Source: Enterocytospora artemiae (taxonomy: Eukaryota; Microsporidia). Taken from it: DNA of 64,000 nucleotides. The notes beneath the pieces were generated by a model, which saw only the letters and a list, made by a program, of their open reading frames with translations, was not told the DNA's origin and ran no database searches. Numbering within the stretch: position 1 is the stretch's first letter; each line of letters starts with the position of its first letter. The position numbers were made by a program, and so were the translations under genes. Below, one piece after another: positions 39,824 through 48,568 of this stretch. The stretch spans positions 62,001-126,000 of the forward strand of contig JASNGC010000001.1 of assembly GCA_038659295.1 (NCBI GenBank), given 5' to 3'.

Positions 39824-40180
39824 TTATATCTTATCATAATCAAGTGGTGAACAGCATGTAGGATCTTTTCTTTGAATTTTATTCTTTGCATAGATTATTT
39901 CAACAGATGGAAACTCAATCCGGATATTTTGACCAAAGTATATTATTGTAATCAAAATATCATACTTGAATAGATCAGGGACCTGCTCAGTTTCCAACTC
40001 CATAACAAAAATATCGCAATTTTTTGGTAAAAAATTAAAGCATTTACAAGACATTCCACAGAAATCTATTGCTGCAGTTTTTAAATTACTCTTTGATAAT
40101 TTGGAGAGCTGCTCTCTAATAGAAAGTGATTTGAATTTCGACCAAGACTTGTCATGGTAGAAATCAAACAACGTTGGCAT
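39824..40180 (-). CDS. Unrecognised 118-residue protein
   Basis: No membrane segment or known motif. The N-terminal 45 residues are basic and helical; FCGMSCKCFNF holds three cysteines. The second half looks strand-rich (DIFVMELE, DILITIIYFGQNIRIEFPSVEIIYAK). A CCCC run (GGGG at 40186-40189) five bases before the ATG supports expression. Divergent from RPC34 with an 86-bp gap. Probably lineage-specific or strongly diverged. Confidence 0.55.
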   Translation of the reverse strand: MPTLFDFYHDKSWSKFKSLSIREQLSKLSKSNLKTAAIDFCGMSCKCFNFLPKNCDIFVMELETEQVPDLFKYDILITIIYFGQNIRIEFPSVEIIYAKNKIQRKDPTCCSPLDYDKI

Positions 40181-40266
40181 ATAAAGGGGCTATATGATAA
40201 GTTTTTCTATGTTTAAAGTATTAATCCTATCTCACTCAAATTTTAATAAAATTTTGGACCCTGTTA

Positions 40267-40995
40267 ATGAATCCAATTTTGGAATATATTTCTTCATTTG
40301 AAATGGGCGTAAATGAATCGCTTTTAACCACTAGGTTTCCAGAACTTTCAAAGGTAGAGCTTGCTTCTACTCTAAATACTTTGATTCAGTCGAATCAGAT
40401 TGAAGTTCAGCAGACAGATAATACCATATTCTACATAGCCATTCAAAATAAAACAGCTGATTATGAATCACTTATTCTTAGCATTTTGTCAGAAAGAAGC
40501 AGTGGAAATAATGCTACTGGCAATGATACATCTGGTGTCTGGTTAAAAGACATCAAGAGTAGAACAAATATTCCTCATAATTTACTTATGAAAATATTAA
40601 AGAATCTTGAAAGTGATCTCAAAATAAAAAGTATCAAGTGTGTAAAAAGTAACAGGAAGCTCTATGTTCTATACAATGCAAAGGTTGATGAAAATGTAAC
40701 AGGGGGGATATGGTTTAATCATAACGAGGTGGATTTAGCATTTACAGAAAAAATGATGGATATAATTTATAAATTCATTTCAAAGCAGGATGATGATTTT
40801 ACTCTTCCAAAGATTGATAGTCTGATGCGTTTGAGTGATGTTTTAGACTTAATATGTAAATCAGGTATTGTAGAAATTCCTATGACAATGGAGGATGTTA
40901 CTGTTTTAGTTGATGCGATGGTATACGATGGTCGTATTGAAAAAATAACTATAGATGATGGAATAGCATTAAGAGCTTTGAAGAATCAAAAATAA
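40267..40995 (+). CDS. RPC34: RNA polymerase III subunit RPC6 (RPC34)
   Basis: 242 residues, shorter than yeast Rpc34 (317). Two winged helices are visible. The family-specific stretch is VWLKDIKSRTNIPHNLLMKILKNLE, followed by KLYVLYNAKVDENVTGGIWF and a third helical segment. RPC34 belongs to the RPC82-RPC34-RPC31 trimer, which contacts TFIIIB and opens the promoter. No C-terminal Cys cluster is visible. CCC at 40259-40261 precedes the ATG by five bases. The gene ends 20 bp before a tRNA gene on the other strand. Confidence 0.9.
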   Translation: MNPILEYISSFEMGVNESLLTTRFPELSKVELASTLNTLIQSNQIEVQQTDNTIFYIAIQNKTADYESLILSILSERSSGNNATGNDTSGVWLKDIKSRTNIPHNLLMKILKNLESDLKIKSIKCVKSNRKLYVLYNAKVDENVTGGIWFNHNEVDLAFTEKMMDIIYKFISKQDDDFTLPKIDSLMRLSDVLDLICKSGIVEIPMTMEDVTVLVDAMVYDGRIEKITIDDGIALRALKNQK

Positions 40996-41011
40996 AACAT
41001 TAAAAAACACC

Positions 41012-41015
41012 AAAA
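41012..41015 (-). terminator. RNA polymerase III terminator of tRNA-Leu
   Basis: TTTT on the coding strand immediately after the discriminator base, followed by a longer T run at 41002-41007. It lies inside the 3' untranslated region of the opposing RPC34 gene. Confidence 0.7.
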
Positions 41016-41095
41016 TGACTGGGACGGGATTCGAACCCGCGCCTGTAAAGACCAGCGCCTTAAGCTGGCGCCTTAGACCACTCGGCCACCCAGTC
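41016..41095 (-). tRNA. tRNA-Leu (anticodon AAG)
   Basis: The reverse strand folds as a cloverleaf. The acceptor stem is GACTGGG (41089-41095) paired with CCCAGTC (41017-41023), with discriminator A at 41016. The D arm is GCC/GGC with the A-box-like GGCCGAGTGG. The anticodon stem is CCAGC/GCTGG around the loop TTAAGGC, giving anticodon AAG. An 11-nt variable arm and a T arm containing GGTTCGAATCC (B box) follow. There is no intron. CCA is not encoded. A TTTT run at 41012-41015 on the coding strand serves as the RNA polymerase III terminator. The AAG leucine identity agrees with the long variable arm. Confidence 0.95.
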
Positions 41096-41165
41096 TGGGA
41101 TGCCTGATATTTTATGATTTGTTATTGGAATTACTGCTCCAAAAAATTATTCTTTTTTAAATCCC

Positions 41166-42125
41166 ATGGAAGTTCCTGAGCAAAGCTCATTTCAAAATAT
41201 TATTTTCCACAACAGGCCAATTACAGATGTACGATTTAATAATGATGGTGATTTAATCTTTGCAGCATGTAAAGATGAGACCGCATCAATGATAAACTTG
41301 AATGGGAAAGTTATTGGATCATTCAGTGCTAATGATGGTTCGGTCAACGCATTATGTCCACTTAGCGATTCCCTTTTAACTGCAAGTTCTGCTTTATTAA
41401 TTGCACAGTGGGATATATTTACCGGAAGGAGAATAAGCTCTGTGTCAACAAATTCTGTTGTCAGAAGCATATCGTTTAAAGATGATAACTTGGTCTATTT
41501 TAGTACTGATAATAGCATGAATTTGCAACCTTTAATAGGCTCATTCGATAAACGTATAAATAGTATAAGTACGCTTTGCACATCTAGTAGGGTTCCAACA
41601 AAATGTTTCTCCAATGGAAACTATATAATATTTGGTGATACTAGTGGATACATTAATAAGGTCGACCTAAGAACGAATTCTGTCATTCAGGAGGTAGATC
41701 TACACTTTAGTAAGATCACTAACGTTAAACCATCCACATGCGGATCATTTTTTGTAACAAGCTCCATGGATTCGACTGTACGGTTGCTCGATACAAATAG
41801 TTTTCTTCAAAAGAAGAAATTCGATTGTGAAGAGCCGGTGAATTGTGCAGCAATATTTCCCACAAATGACAAGGTTGTTACTGTTGGTGGAATAACTGCA
41901 AGGGATGTGACTACTACAAGAGGTAAATCATCTTTCGATACCAATTTTTTTGATATTGTTACTAGTCAGAAAATTGGATTTTTCAACACTCATTTCGGAA
42001 CTATTAATGTGGTAGATGTAAATCCTGATGGAAAATCATTTGTATCTGCGGGAGAAGATGGAATAATATCCTTGGTAAAGCCTGGCAGGGATTTCGTAGA
42101 TGGGGGTTTTACTCGATTTGAATAA
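41166..42125 (+). CDS. TIF34: Translation initiation factor eIF3 subunit i
   Basis: 319 residues forming a seven-bladed WD40 propeller. Specific marks are FHNRPITDVRFNNDGDLIFAACKD at the first blade. Near the end come ARDVTTTRGKSSFDTNFFD and HFGTINVVDVNPDGKSFVSAGEDG, which match the eIF3i C-terminal blades. eIF3i sits with eIF3b and eIF3g on the 40S subunit during scanning. The length is nearly the same as yeast Tif34 (347). CCC at 41163-41165 abuts the ATG. It lies 71 bp from the tRNA-Leu 5' end. Confidence 0.92.
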   Translation: MEVPEQSSFQNIIFHNRPITDVRFNNDGDLIFAACKDETASMINLNGKVIGSFSANDGSVNALCPLSDSLLTASSALLIAQWDIFTGRRISSVSTNSVVRSISFKDDNLVYFSTDNSMNLQPLIGSFDKRINSISTLCTSSRVPTKCFSNGNYIIFGDTSGYINKVDLRTNSVIQEVDLHFSKITNVKPSTCGSFFVTSSMDSTVRLLDTNSFLQKKKFDCEEPVNCAAIFPTNDKVVTVGGITARDVTTTRGKSSFDTNFFDIVTSQKIGFFNTHFGTINVVDVNPDGKSFVSAGEDGIISLVKPGRDFVDGGFTRFE

Positions 42126-42258
42126 ATTATACTATTTTGACTTTAAGGATTTTCAAAATGTATTCGTCGATGATTACTCATTAAAATAGATTGATATCTT
42201 GATTTCATTAAAACATTATATTTATTGTCTATGAGATCTTGAATCTCCCTGAGTTAGA

Positions 42259-42699
42259 TTATTCATAAATATCTATATCCCTATAGTTGTGCTTTATAAT
42301 TACCTTCCCATCTTTTTGGCGGATTTCCTTAATTCCACAGTCAAATGTACGCTCTATTTGTCCATTAGGAAACTCATAAGTAACTGTCTTGGTCAAAGCA
42401 TCATAGAGGTACTTGTAATCCTTACTAACCACGTATGTGGATCCATCTTTAAGGAAATATCTTGTCTTTGACTTTCCTTCGTTTACACTTATTACCTCTT
42501 TCAAGTCTCTCTCTGCAATATACTTCATGTTCATCTTCTTTAATTGTTCTATTTCACATTGTAAAATTAAAAGTACATCCACTTTCTCATTAGATTCTAT
42601 TTTGGAAAGAATATCGTCTAAATGGTTCAATTTGATGCGAATCTCATCTAGGAGGCCATTCATAAAAGGGGTTAAATCAAGTATAGAAGAGTTGTTCAT
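42259..42699 (-). CDS. Small TCP10/CPAP-type G-box protein
   Basis: 146 residues. Residues 15-68 look like a coiled coil. Residues 79-146 form beta-hairpin repeats: TRYFLKDGSTYVV, TVTYEFPNGQIERTF, IKEIRQKDGKVIIKHNY. The spacing and the phrase FPNGQIE...G.KEI...DG match the TCP10_C/G-box beta sheet of CPAP/SAS-4, which binds STIL/Ana2 in centriole assembly. Microsporidia have no centrioles and use spindle plaques, so a role at the spindle pole is only a guess. CCC (GGG at 42715-42717) is 15 bases upstream of the ATG, at the far end of the usual spacing. The domain match is from memory. Confidence 0.5.
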   Translation of the reverse strand: MNNSSILDLTPFMNGLLDEIRIKLNHLDDILSKIESNEKVDVLLILQCEIEQLKKMNMKYIAERDLKEVISVNEGKSKTRYFLKDGSTYVVSKDYKYLYDALTKTVTYEFPNGQIERTFDCGIKEIRQKDGKVIIKHNYRDIDIYE

Positions 42700-43180
42700 A
42701 GTGTAAATATTGCCGGGATAATTGGAGAATTATAATGGTAGGAACACTTTTTGGTTTTAAACCGATAGTATATGATATTATGCTGTCATATATATAATAA
42801 TGTAAACTTCGTGAGACCTTACTGTAATAAGCGTGATTTTAGAAAACATTAATATAATTTCTATACAGATTAGCTGGTTAAATAGTATTTTATAGTATCA
42901 ACGTTTGAGACTATATGTGGTAAATAAGAAGGTTATTTGCCATGCTTGCTTTATTTCTTATATTTGAAAACTCTGATTTTAGTCAGTAAAAAAATAAATC
43001 AACATATCAATTTGTAACAAAATTCAAGATGCTCTCAAAGTCTTTTTAAAGATTATCATGGGTCCACTTTATAAGCATGGAAGAATAAAATGCGTGCCTT
43101 AAAATACTTTGATAGTCTAATATAGTTTACCTAGTAATTCCATGAGCTTTGGTGTTAAAACTTCTATATGACATATAATT
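42700..43180. other. Intergenic region, 481 bp
   Basis: AT-rich spacer between the G-box gene and the CHY zinc-finger gene (both reverse). A GGG-adjacent reverse ATG near 43060 opens only 11 codons. Nothing supported. Confidence 0.5.
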
Positions 43181-44401
43181 TTACCTATACTTCTTACTAT
43201 CTTTCTTACTCATAGTAGTTTTATTTCTATTTCCCTTTCCACCTTCCCAAAATTGTGCAGACTTCTTAATCGTTGACATCCCACATTCACATAGTTTCTT
43301 AACACTTTGTTCTTTTGAACACAGGCCACATATCATTAAAGATGCAGTTTCACTTGCATGATCAGATTCTTTATCATGGCAAATATCACAGGGGAAACTT
43401 AATTTACAACACGGAAATTTAAACCATCTCTGAGATTTCTTATAGTGATCACAAGTACCATTCTTTGGAAGTGGTTGCCCCAGAACAGGATTAATCCTTC
43501 TATATGTTGAGTTCTTAGAGGCATTCTGATAAGTTAGTCGGTTTAAAAATATCTTAAGTTTTTGGTGGCAGACATGACAGTTCTGGTCAATCTTTTGACC
43601 AACAGATATCTCTGAAATCTGGTAATTAGCTAAACACCTATCACAATTAAACTGGTACAAAGAGGGCTCAAAGCATATGAAAACTCCACCCTTAATAGTT
43701 AAAAAACCCAATGAGGTTGTTGATAATAGAGGAATGTAAGTTAACTGAAACTCATTATTACAATTTTTACAATTACTCAGTATAGTCAAGTCTTCAATTT
43801 TGTGTGTTGTAAAATCGGTTCTCTTATGGATTTTCTTACATTTTACGCATGAAAATAAATAGTTGACTTCTTTACAGACTATCATAAGAATATTCATTTT
43901 ATCAATATCTAATAAAATATTTGGAGTTATGTTTCTATGCACCGGAAATTTAAAATTATCTGGTAATTGAACAAGTTGAGAGTGGTTAACTAAGTCGGAT
44001 GGTATATCAGAATAGCCATTTTTATACTTTGAAGAATCGGTGGCTAACTCAGTATTAGACAAATCATGAAATTGACCAGAAATTTTGGGGATTTTTCCCG
44101 CAAAAAATGTTGACAAGTTATTTTCGAGGACATTCACAAAGTCTTCAATTTTGCAATTTGAAAACTTTAAAATATTATCTTTTATATGAGCAGGAATTTT
44201 ATCTGATTTAATTTCTTTTGTTTTCAATTCCAGATCATATTCTATAATGACATCAGAAATTGAATAAACGAAATTCGTTGGGATATTGATCCAAATTAAA
44301 CATTTTGAATTAAGAATGGTGAATTTGTTTGACTTTAGAGCGAAGCTGCTTTTAAATTTATTTTCTTGATCCTCAACTTTGCCATCTGTAGATAAAGTCA
44401 T
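43181..44401 (-). CDS. CHY zinc-finger domain protein
   Basis: 406 residues. The C-terminal third carries a CHY-type zinc finger: GTCDHYKKSQRWFKFPCC, FPCDICHDKESDH and MICGLCSKEQ, with a further Cys pair in LCECGM and a basic tail. Two earlier CxxC knuckle sets (FSCVKCKK/SNCKNCN; FNCDRC/CHVC) suggest extra zinc sites. This domain order is found in a fungal CHY family of uncertain function; CHY fingers elsewhere act in ubiquitin ligases and mitochondrial import. The ATG at 44401 is chosen over an upstream TTG because CCCC (44403-44406 as GGGG) is one base away. Confidence 0.8.
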   Translation of the reverse strand: MTLSTDGKVEDQENKFKSSFALKSNKFTILNSKCLIWINIPTNFVYSISDVIIEYDLELKTKEIKSDKIPAHIKDNILKFSNCKIEDFVNVLENNLSTFFAGKIPKISGQFHDLSNTELATDSSKYKNGYSDIPSDLVNHSQLVQLPDNFKFPVHRNITPNILLDIDKMNILMIVCKEVNYLFSCVKCKKIHKRTDFTTHKIEDLTILSNCKNCNNEFQLTYIPLLSTTSLGFLTIKGGVFICFEPSLYQFNCDRCLANYQISEISVGQKIDQNCHVCHQKLKIFLNRLTYQNASKNSTYRRINPVLGQPLPKNGTCDHYKKSQRWFKFPCCKLSFPCDICHDKESDHASETASLMICGLCSKEQSVKKLCECGMSTIKKSAQFWEGGKGNRNKTTMSKKDSKKYR

Positions 44402-44402
44402 A

Positions 44403-44406
44403 GGGG
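44403..44406 (-). promoter_or_regulatory. C-run start-site motif of the CHY zinc-finger gene
   Basis: CCCC on the reverse strand, one base before the ATG at 44401; it removes nine residues from the longest open frame. Confidence 0.6.
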
Positions 44407-44515
44407 CAAAAGTTAGAAAATGTAACAAACAACAACTTATGAGAATGGAAATGTTGATTTAATTATAACCATAGGACAGATTATCGGACAAAACTGGAAT
44501 ATCAAATTTTTCCAA

Positions 44516-47002
44516 TTAATTTATTTCCAGCATTCCCTTTTCATCGAGTAATATCTGTATTGACTTAGATAAAATATTACAGATATCAAACGTTTCTAAT
44601 TTGAGGATTTTTGCACAATCAAAAATCGAAATCCTCTGCAATCCAACCTGAACAAAAATAGTTTGCTGTAGAACGGTGAGTAAGTCGACTTTTTTTTTAT
44701 AAAAAAATGCCTTAGCTACATCTGGTATTAGATCGAAAATCAGCCTTAAATTTATCTGGCCTTTAGAAAATAGCTGAAGTCTAGCCATATCTGATTCATC
44801 AAAGACCACTTTCTTGTAAATTATATGGTTGGTGCAATAGATGATAGTCAAAGCAAGAGTCGCTGGCATGGAACTAAAGGGACCCGATAGAAGTGATACA
44901 AAAGTTTTAGTAAAATTTCTCTGAGAAGTTTCTAAAAAATCAACAAGTCGATTGTTGATGTTCTTTATAACTAAAATGGAAAATTCACCTGTTGATACAG
45001 AAATAGTCTGTTTTATACAAACCGGTAGGTAGTCATTTTTTTTCCAAAAATTAAATAATTGATGTTTTAGGCCAAAAGAAACACCAATCCAGGATATTTT
45101 GGGAATTGAAACAGCATCCAATGTATTAAACAAAATTTTGTTTGGAACACTGATTCCAAAATGTCTCATACTGAAATCTATACCATCTGAAGTATTGGAA
45201 TTTGAAGCATTAAATAACGCCTCTTCTAACACTTTTAGAGCAGAAGTACCATAACCCATTGATACAAAATTTGGATGAGCAGAAATCCTTACAATCCTAA
45301 CTCCTAAGGTCGATAAAATTAAGTCGTTACAGGTGTTCTCGTATATCACCCAAGGAATTAAATTTCCTTCTTTCACGCATGTATTCTTGTCAATTCTTCC
45401 TTCAAATGATACATGGATAGCACATATTATCTTTGGTGAAGAACCAGGAGTCATTAATGCAAAAACTTCCTGATTTGGAGAGTCAGACAATTTTTGGATA
45501 TCATTTGGACTATTCCTATAGTGCGAAGCTGCAAAGATTTCAAACAAATCAGATAACACAATTTCTGTCGAGGACGAACCTGAAAACAATGCATCTTTAT
45601 TTATATGGTATAGAGTACACTCTGAGGGAATTGGAGTCATACATACCGCACTTACAGATGAATTAAGAATAAGAATATTATTCAGCCAATGTTCAACAGG
45701 ATCATTCCTTGAATATCTAATGGGTTCTAAAAGCTCTAAGTGGTTACATGAAATTTCATTTTCCCTAAGCCATTCTGCTAGCTTGGTTTGGAAAACTCTT
45801 CCAGTACCTTCATACCCACAGACAGTAGTGGCCATATACACATTTTGGACAACTAACAACTTTTTCAAATATTCCAATGGAATTGAAGCTGCTTCGTCAA
45901 TAATCATTAGATTTGGATAGTATTTTAAATCACTAAAAGGACTGAAATACTCCACTGTTTGAGCCTTATTTATAACAATTTTAGAAATCAATCTTTTTTT
46001 GCCTGAAAAGAAATAAACAACTTTAATATTTTTAGATTTTGAAAAGCCTAGCTTTTCCAATCCAAAAACTACAAACTCCATCAATGTTGAAATATTTCCC
46101 AGATGTAGAGCGCTGATATATATTAAATTTGCTCCTTGAGCAATGGCACGTGAAACTGTTAGAGCCAAAGTTACAGATTTACCACGGCCACGTGCAGCTT
46201 TTATTGTAGTAACAGCTCTGGATGGCTTGCTGTCTTCTAGTATCAAACCTAGCCTAAGATTCCTAATACATTGTTCTAGAACATATTTTTGATCAATTGT
46301 CGCACACAAAGATAATAGATCTGATATATGGTCATTTTCACATATAGATCCCTGTATGTCTGAATTAGAACTTTTATTATGTCCTGGGCAAGTGTTATTG
46401 TGATCATAGATAGCTGCTTTAGAAATTTTCATCACTTTCATCTTGGAATCTAAAAATACTGTAAAATCTGTATTCACGAGAGATTTGAAAAGTCGTTTGT
46501 TGAACCTTGGTATAAAATAATCCGCACATCCTATAGATTCATGCAAATCTGTTTTTTTATGAACCAACTTTTCAATAGACTGATCCTGATCCAATAAGAG
46601 CACAATTAAACCGCCACCTCTAACGGTTTCCATGGAAGCAGCAATCATATTTGGTGTTATTGCTTCAAAATCTTGAATAACCAGCATATCACAAGTTTGG
46701 CCTAAAACCCTGCCTATTTCCTTGTATAGAATGTAGTTGGGGTCCTTCAATTTTATCCATCTGATAAAGTCGGTATCTTCTTCAGTGATTTTCAATTTTT
46801 TAGTTGATTTATCGGAAGTTGTTCCTGCATTTTTATAAGTCCAAATAATTTTATTTAATGGAGATATTTTACTCAACTTTGAATGGATAGCAGGGATAAA
46901 TTTCTTAGTATCTAAACCTATCAAAACTACAACCGTTCTGTGAAGTTGATCCACTTGGAACTGAAATGCTTTCTCCAAATAGTCTTTTGGAAAATCAACC
47001 AT
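44516..47002 (-). CDS. KRE33: RNA cytidine acetyltransferase Kre33/NAT10
   Basis: 828 residues against 1056 in yeast. Order: an N-terminal DUF1726-like domain; an RNA helicase-like module with Walker A ARGRGKS (about residues 270-280) and IIDEAASIPL (about 368); a GNAT acetyltransferase domain with the acetyl-CoA motif ISAHPNFVSMGYGTSAL (about 570-585); and a short tRNA-binding tail. Kre33 makes ac4C in 18S rRNA, and in tRNA with Tan1, and is needed for 40S assembly. The basic C-terminal tail of yeast is missing. CCCC (GGGG at 47004-47007) is one base before the ATG. Divergent from POL12. Confidence 0.93.
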   Translation of the reverse strand: MVDFPKDYLEKAFQFQVDQLHRTVVVLIGLDTKKFIPAIHSKLSKISPLNKIIWTYKNAGTTSDKSTKKLKITEEDTDFIRWIKLKDPNYILYKEIGRVLGQTCDMLVIQDFEAITPNMIAASMETVRGGGLIVLLLDQDQSIEKLVHKKTDLHESIGCADYFIPRFNKRLFKSLVNTDFTVFLDSKMKVMKISKAAIYDHNNTCPGHNKSSNSDIQGSICENDHISDLLSLCATIDQKYVLEQCIRNLRLGLILEDSKPSRAVTTIKAARGRGKSVTLALTVSRAIAQGANLIYISALHLGNISTLMEFVVFGLEKLGFSKSKNIKVVYFFSGKKRLISKIVINKAQTVEYFSPFSDLKYYPNLMIIDEAASIPLEYLKKLLVVQNVYMATTVCGYEGTGRVFQTKLAEWLRENEISCNHLELLEPIRYSRNDPVEHWLNNILILNSSVSAVCMTPIPSECTLYHINKDALFSGSSSTEIVLSDLFEIFAASHYRNSPNDIQKLSDSPNQEVFALMTPGSSPKIICAIHVSFEGRIDKNTCVKEGNLIPWVIYENTCNDLILSTLGVRIVRISAHPNFVSMGYGTSALKVLEEALFNASNSNTSDGIDFSMRHFGISVPNKILFNTLDAVSIPKISWIGVSFGLKHQLFNFWKKNDYLPVCIKQTISVSTGEFSILVIKNINNRLVDFLETSQRNFTKTFVSLLSGPFSSMPATLALTIIYCTNHIIYKKVVFDESDMARLQLFSKGQINLRLIFDLIPDVAKAFFYKKKVDLLTVLQQTIFVQVGLQRISIFDCAKILKLETFDICNILSKSIQILLDEKGMLEIN

Positions 47003-47210
47003 AGGGGTGATATGAATTTTGAAAATTTATGAAGTCAAAGAAATATAGACTATTTATTATCTAATGACAATCCAATGATTTTGGACATATTCATTTGATA
47101 AAACAGCGATTTGGTCAGTTTTCAAATACTAATATTCACCCAAAAGTTCTTGATTTGCTAAAAACCTATTTTAAATAATTTTTAAAATAAAATTCTTTAT
47201 CGACCCAAAA

Positions 47211-48335
47211 ATGGATTTACAAGCAGAAATATTTAGAAAGCTTACAAAGAATAAACCAAGGGCAGAATTAAAATTTCAAAAGATAAAATACCCATCTTAT
47301 TTTTATATTAACGAAAAAGATAGATTCAACTTCCTGGACAACCGAATTAAAAAAATCAAACAGTCTTTCCTAGAAATTTTGGATTTAAAGGACTTCAAAC
47401 CGATTAACTTTGTAAGCTCAGAGCCTTTCTATTCATTTGGGGCTCTAGTGTCTATTACTGGAGAGAAATTCCAGAATGAAATATATTTTCAAAATACTAC
47501 AGATGGTAGCAATGATCTAATTAGGCTTAACTTATGTCATCTTGAGCATTTTAGTATTTTTCAGGGGATGATAGTGGCTATTAAAGGAATTAATCCATAT
47601 GGAAACGAACTAATTGTCGAAAAAATCTATTCCCTTCCCATTTTAAAAATAAATACATCTCAAAAAGGATGTTTAAATATAGTTACCGCCAAAGGCCCAT
47701 TTACAGAAGCTTCTATTGATAAATTACTTCAATCAGATCCAGAAATATTGATATTGTTTGGTCCCTTTAGATCATTATATGACACTGATTTTACACTTGA
47801 TACATTTGTAGTCGTGCTATCTAGCATGCTGAAACGTAATATGTTTACCCAAGTAATATTGGTCCCTTCACTTGATGATCCAAATTTTATAAATGTGTTA
47901 CCTCAAGAACCAACTAGTTTAAATGCCGACAGAATAACTTGTGCATCTAACCCAGGCTTATTCTATATAAATAATAATTTTATAGCTGTTTCCAATTTTG
48001 ATGCGTTTATGGAATTGAATACCATGGAAATATATTCTAACCAAAATCCGGGAACAGACATATTATTTTCTGGAGATAGGCTTTCCAGACTCTCTCATCA
48101 TATGATTTTTCAACAATCGTTTCTGCCTATATTTCCATCTTCACAAAATGTTGCATACGGCGACTGGGTAGATGTGGATGTTTCTCCGGACATTTTAATA
48201 ATATCATCTAAAATTGACAAATTTGATAGAACAGCTGGACCATCTAGGGTTATTAATATTGGGGATATTCCTCATAACTATTACAGAATTATAGGGTACA
48301 ATGGGAAGTATGAAGTGACGGATCAAACTATTTAA
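47211..48335 (+). CDS. POL12: DNA polymerase alpha subunit B
   Basis: 374 residues, much shorter than yeast Pol12 (705), mainly because the N-terminal domain is missing. An OB-fold (about 60-150) leads into the inactive phosphodiesterase-like domain with VTAKGPFT, ILFGPFRSLYD, VILVPSLDD, and FSGDRLSRLSHHMIFQQSFLPIFP near the C-terminus, which is diagnostic. The subunit holds the polymerase alpha-primase complex together at replication origins. CCC at 47204-47206 lies four bases before the ATG. Confidence 0.9.
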   Translation: MDLQAEIFRKLTKNKPRAELKFQKIKYPSYFYINEKDRFNFLDNRIKKIKQSFLEILDLKDFKPINFVSSEPFYSFGALVSITGEKFQNEIYFQNTTDGSNDLIRLNLCHLEHFSIFQGMIVAIKGINPYGNELIVEKIYSLPILKINTSQKGCLNIVTAKGPFTEASIDKLLQSDPEILILFGPFRSLYDTDFTLDTFVVVLSSMLKRNMFTQVILVPSLDDPNFINVLPQEPTSLNADRITCASNPGLFYINNNFIAVSNFDAFMELNTMEIYSNQNPGTDILFSGDRLSRLSHHMIFQQSFLPIFPSSQNVAYGDWVDVDVSPDILIISSKIDKFDRTAGPSRVINIGDIPHNYYRIIGYNGKYEVTDQTI

Positions 48336-48568
48336 TAAAATACCCGTAATAATTGTCAACTTCAAGTATTCTATATTGACTATTTTTGGTTGTATGTGTT
48401 TGTTATTTGACTCCCATTCTGAACCTGTTTTAATGGTAAAAATCCACTTAGGTAAATCTTGTGTTATTTTGTTTTCATACACACAAGACAAATCCATATA
48501 TCTTTTATAAAAGCATAATTTATCTTATTTTTCAATGTTATAAAAATTTGTTTCCATAATTTCCCAAG

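Noticed and set aside
48204..48497. 97-codon reverse frame at the end of POL12
   Set aside because: Overlaps the conserved C-terminus of POL12 antisense and has no start motif or domain.
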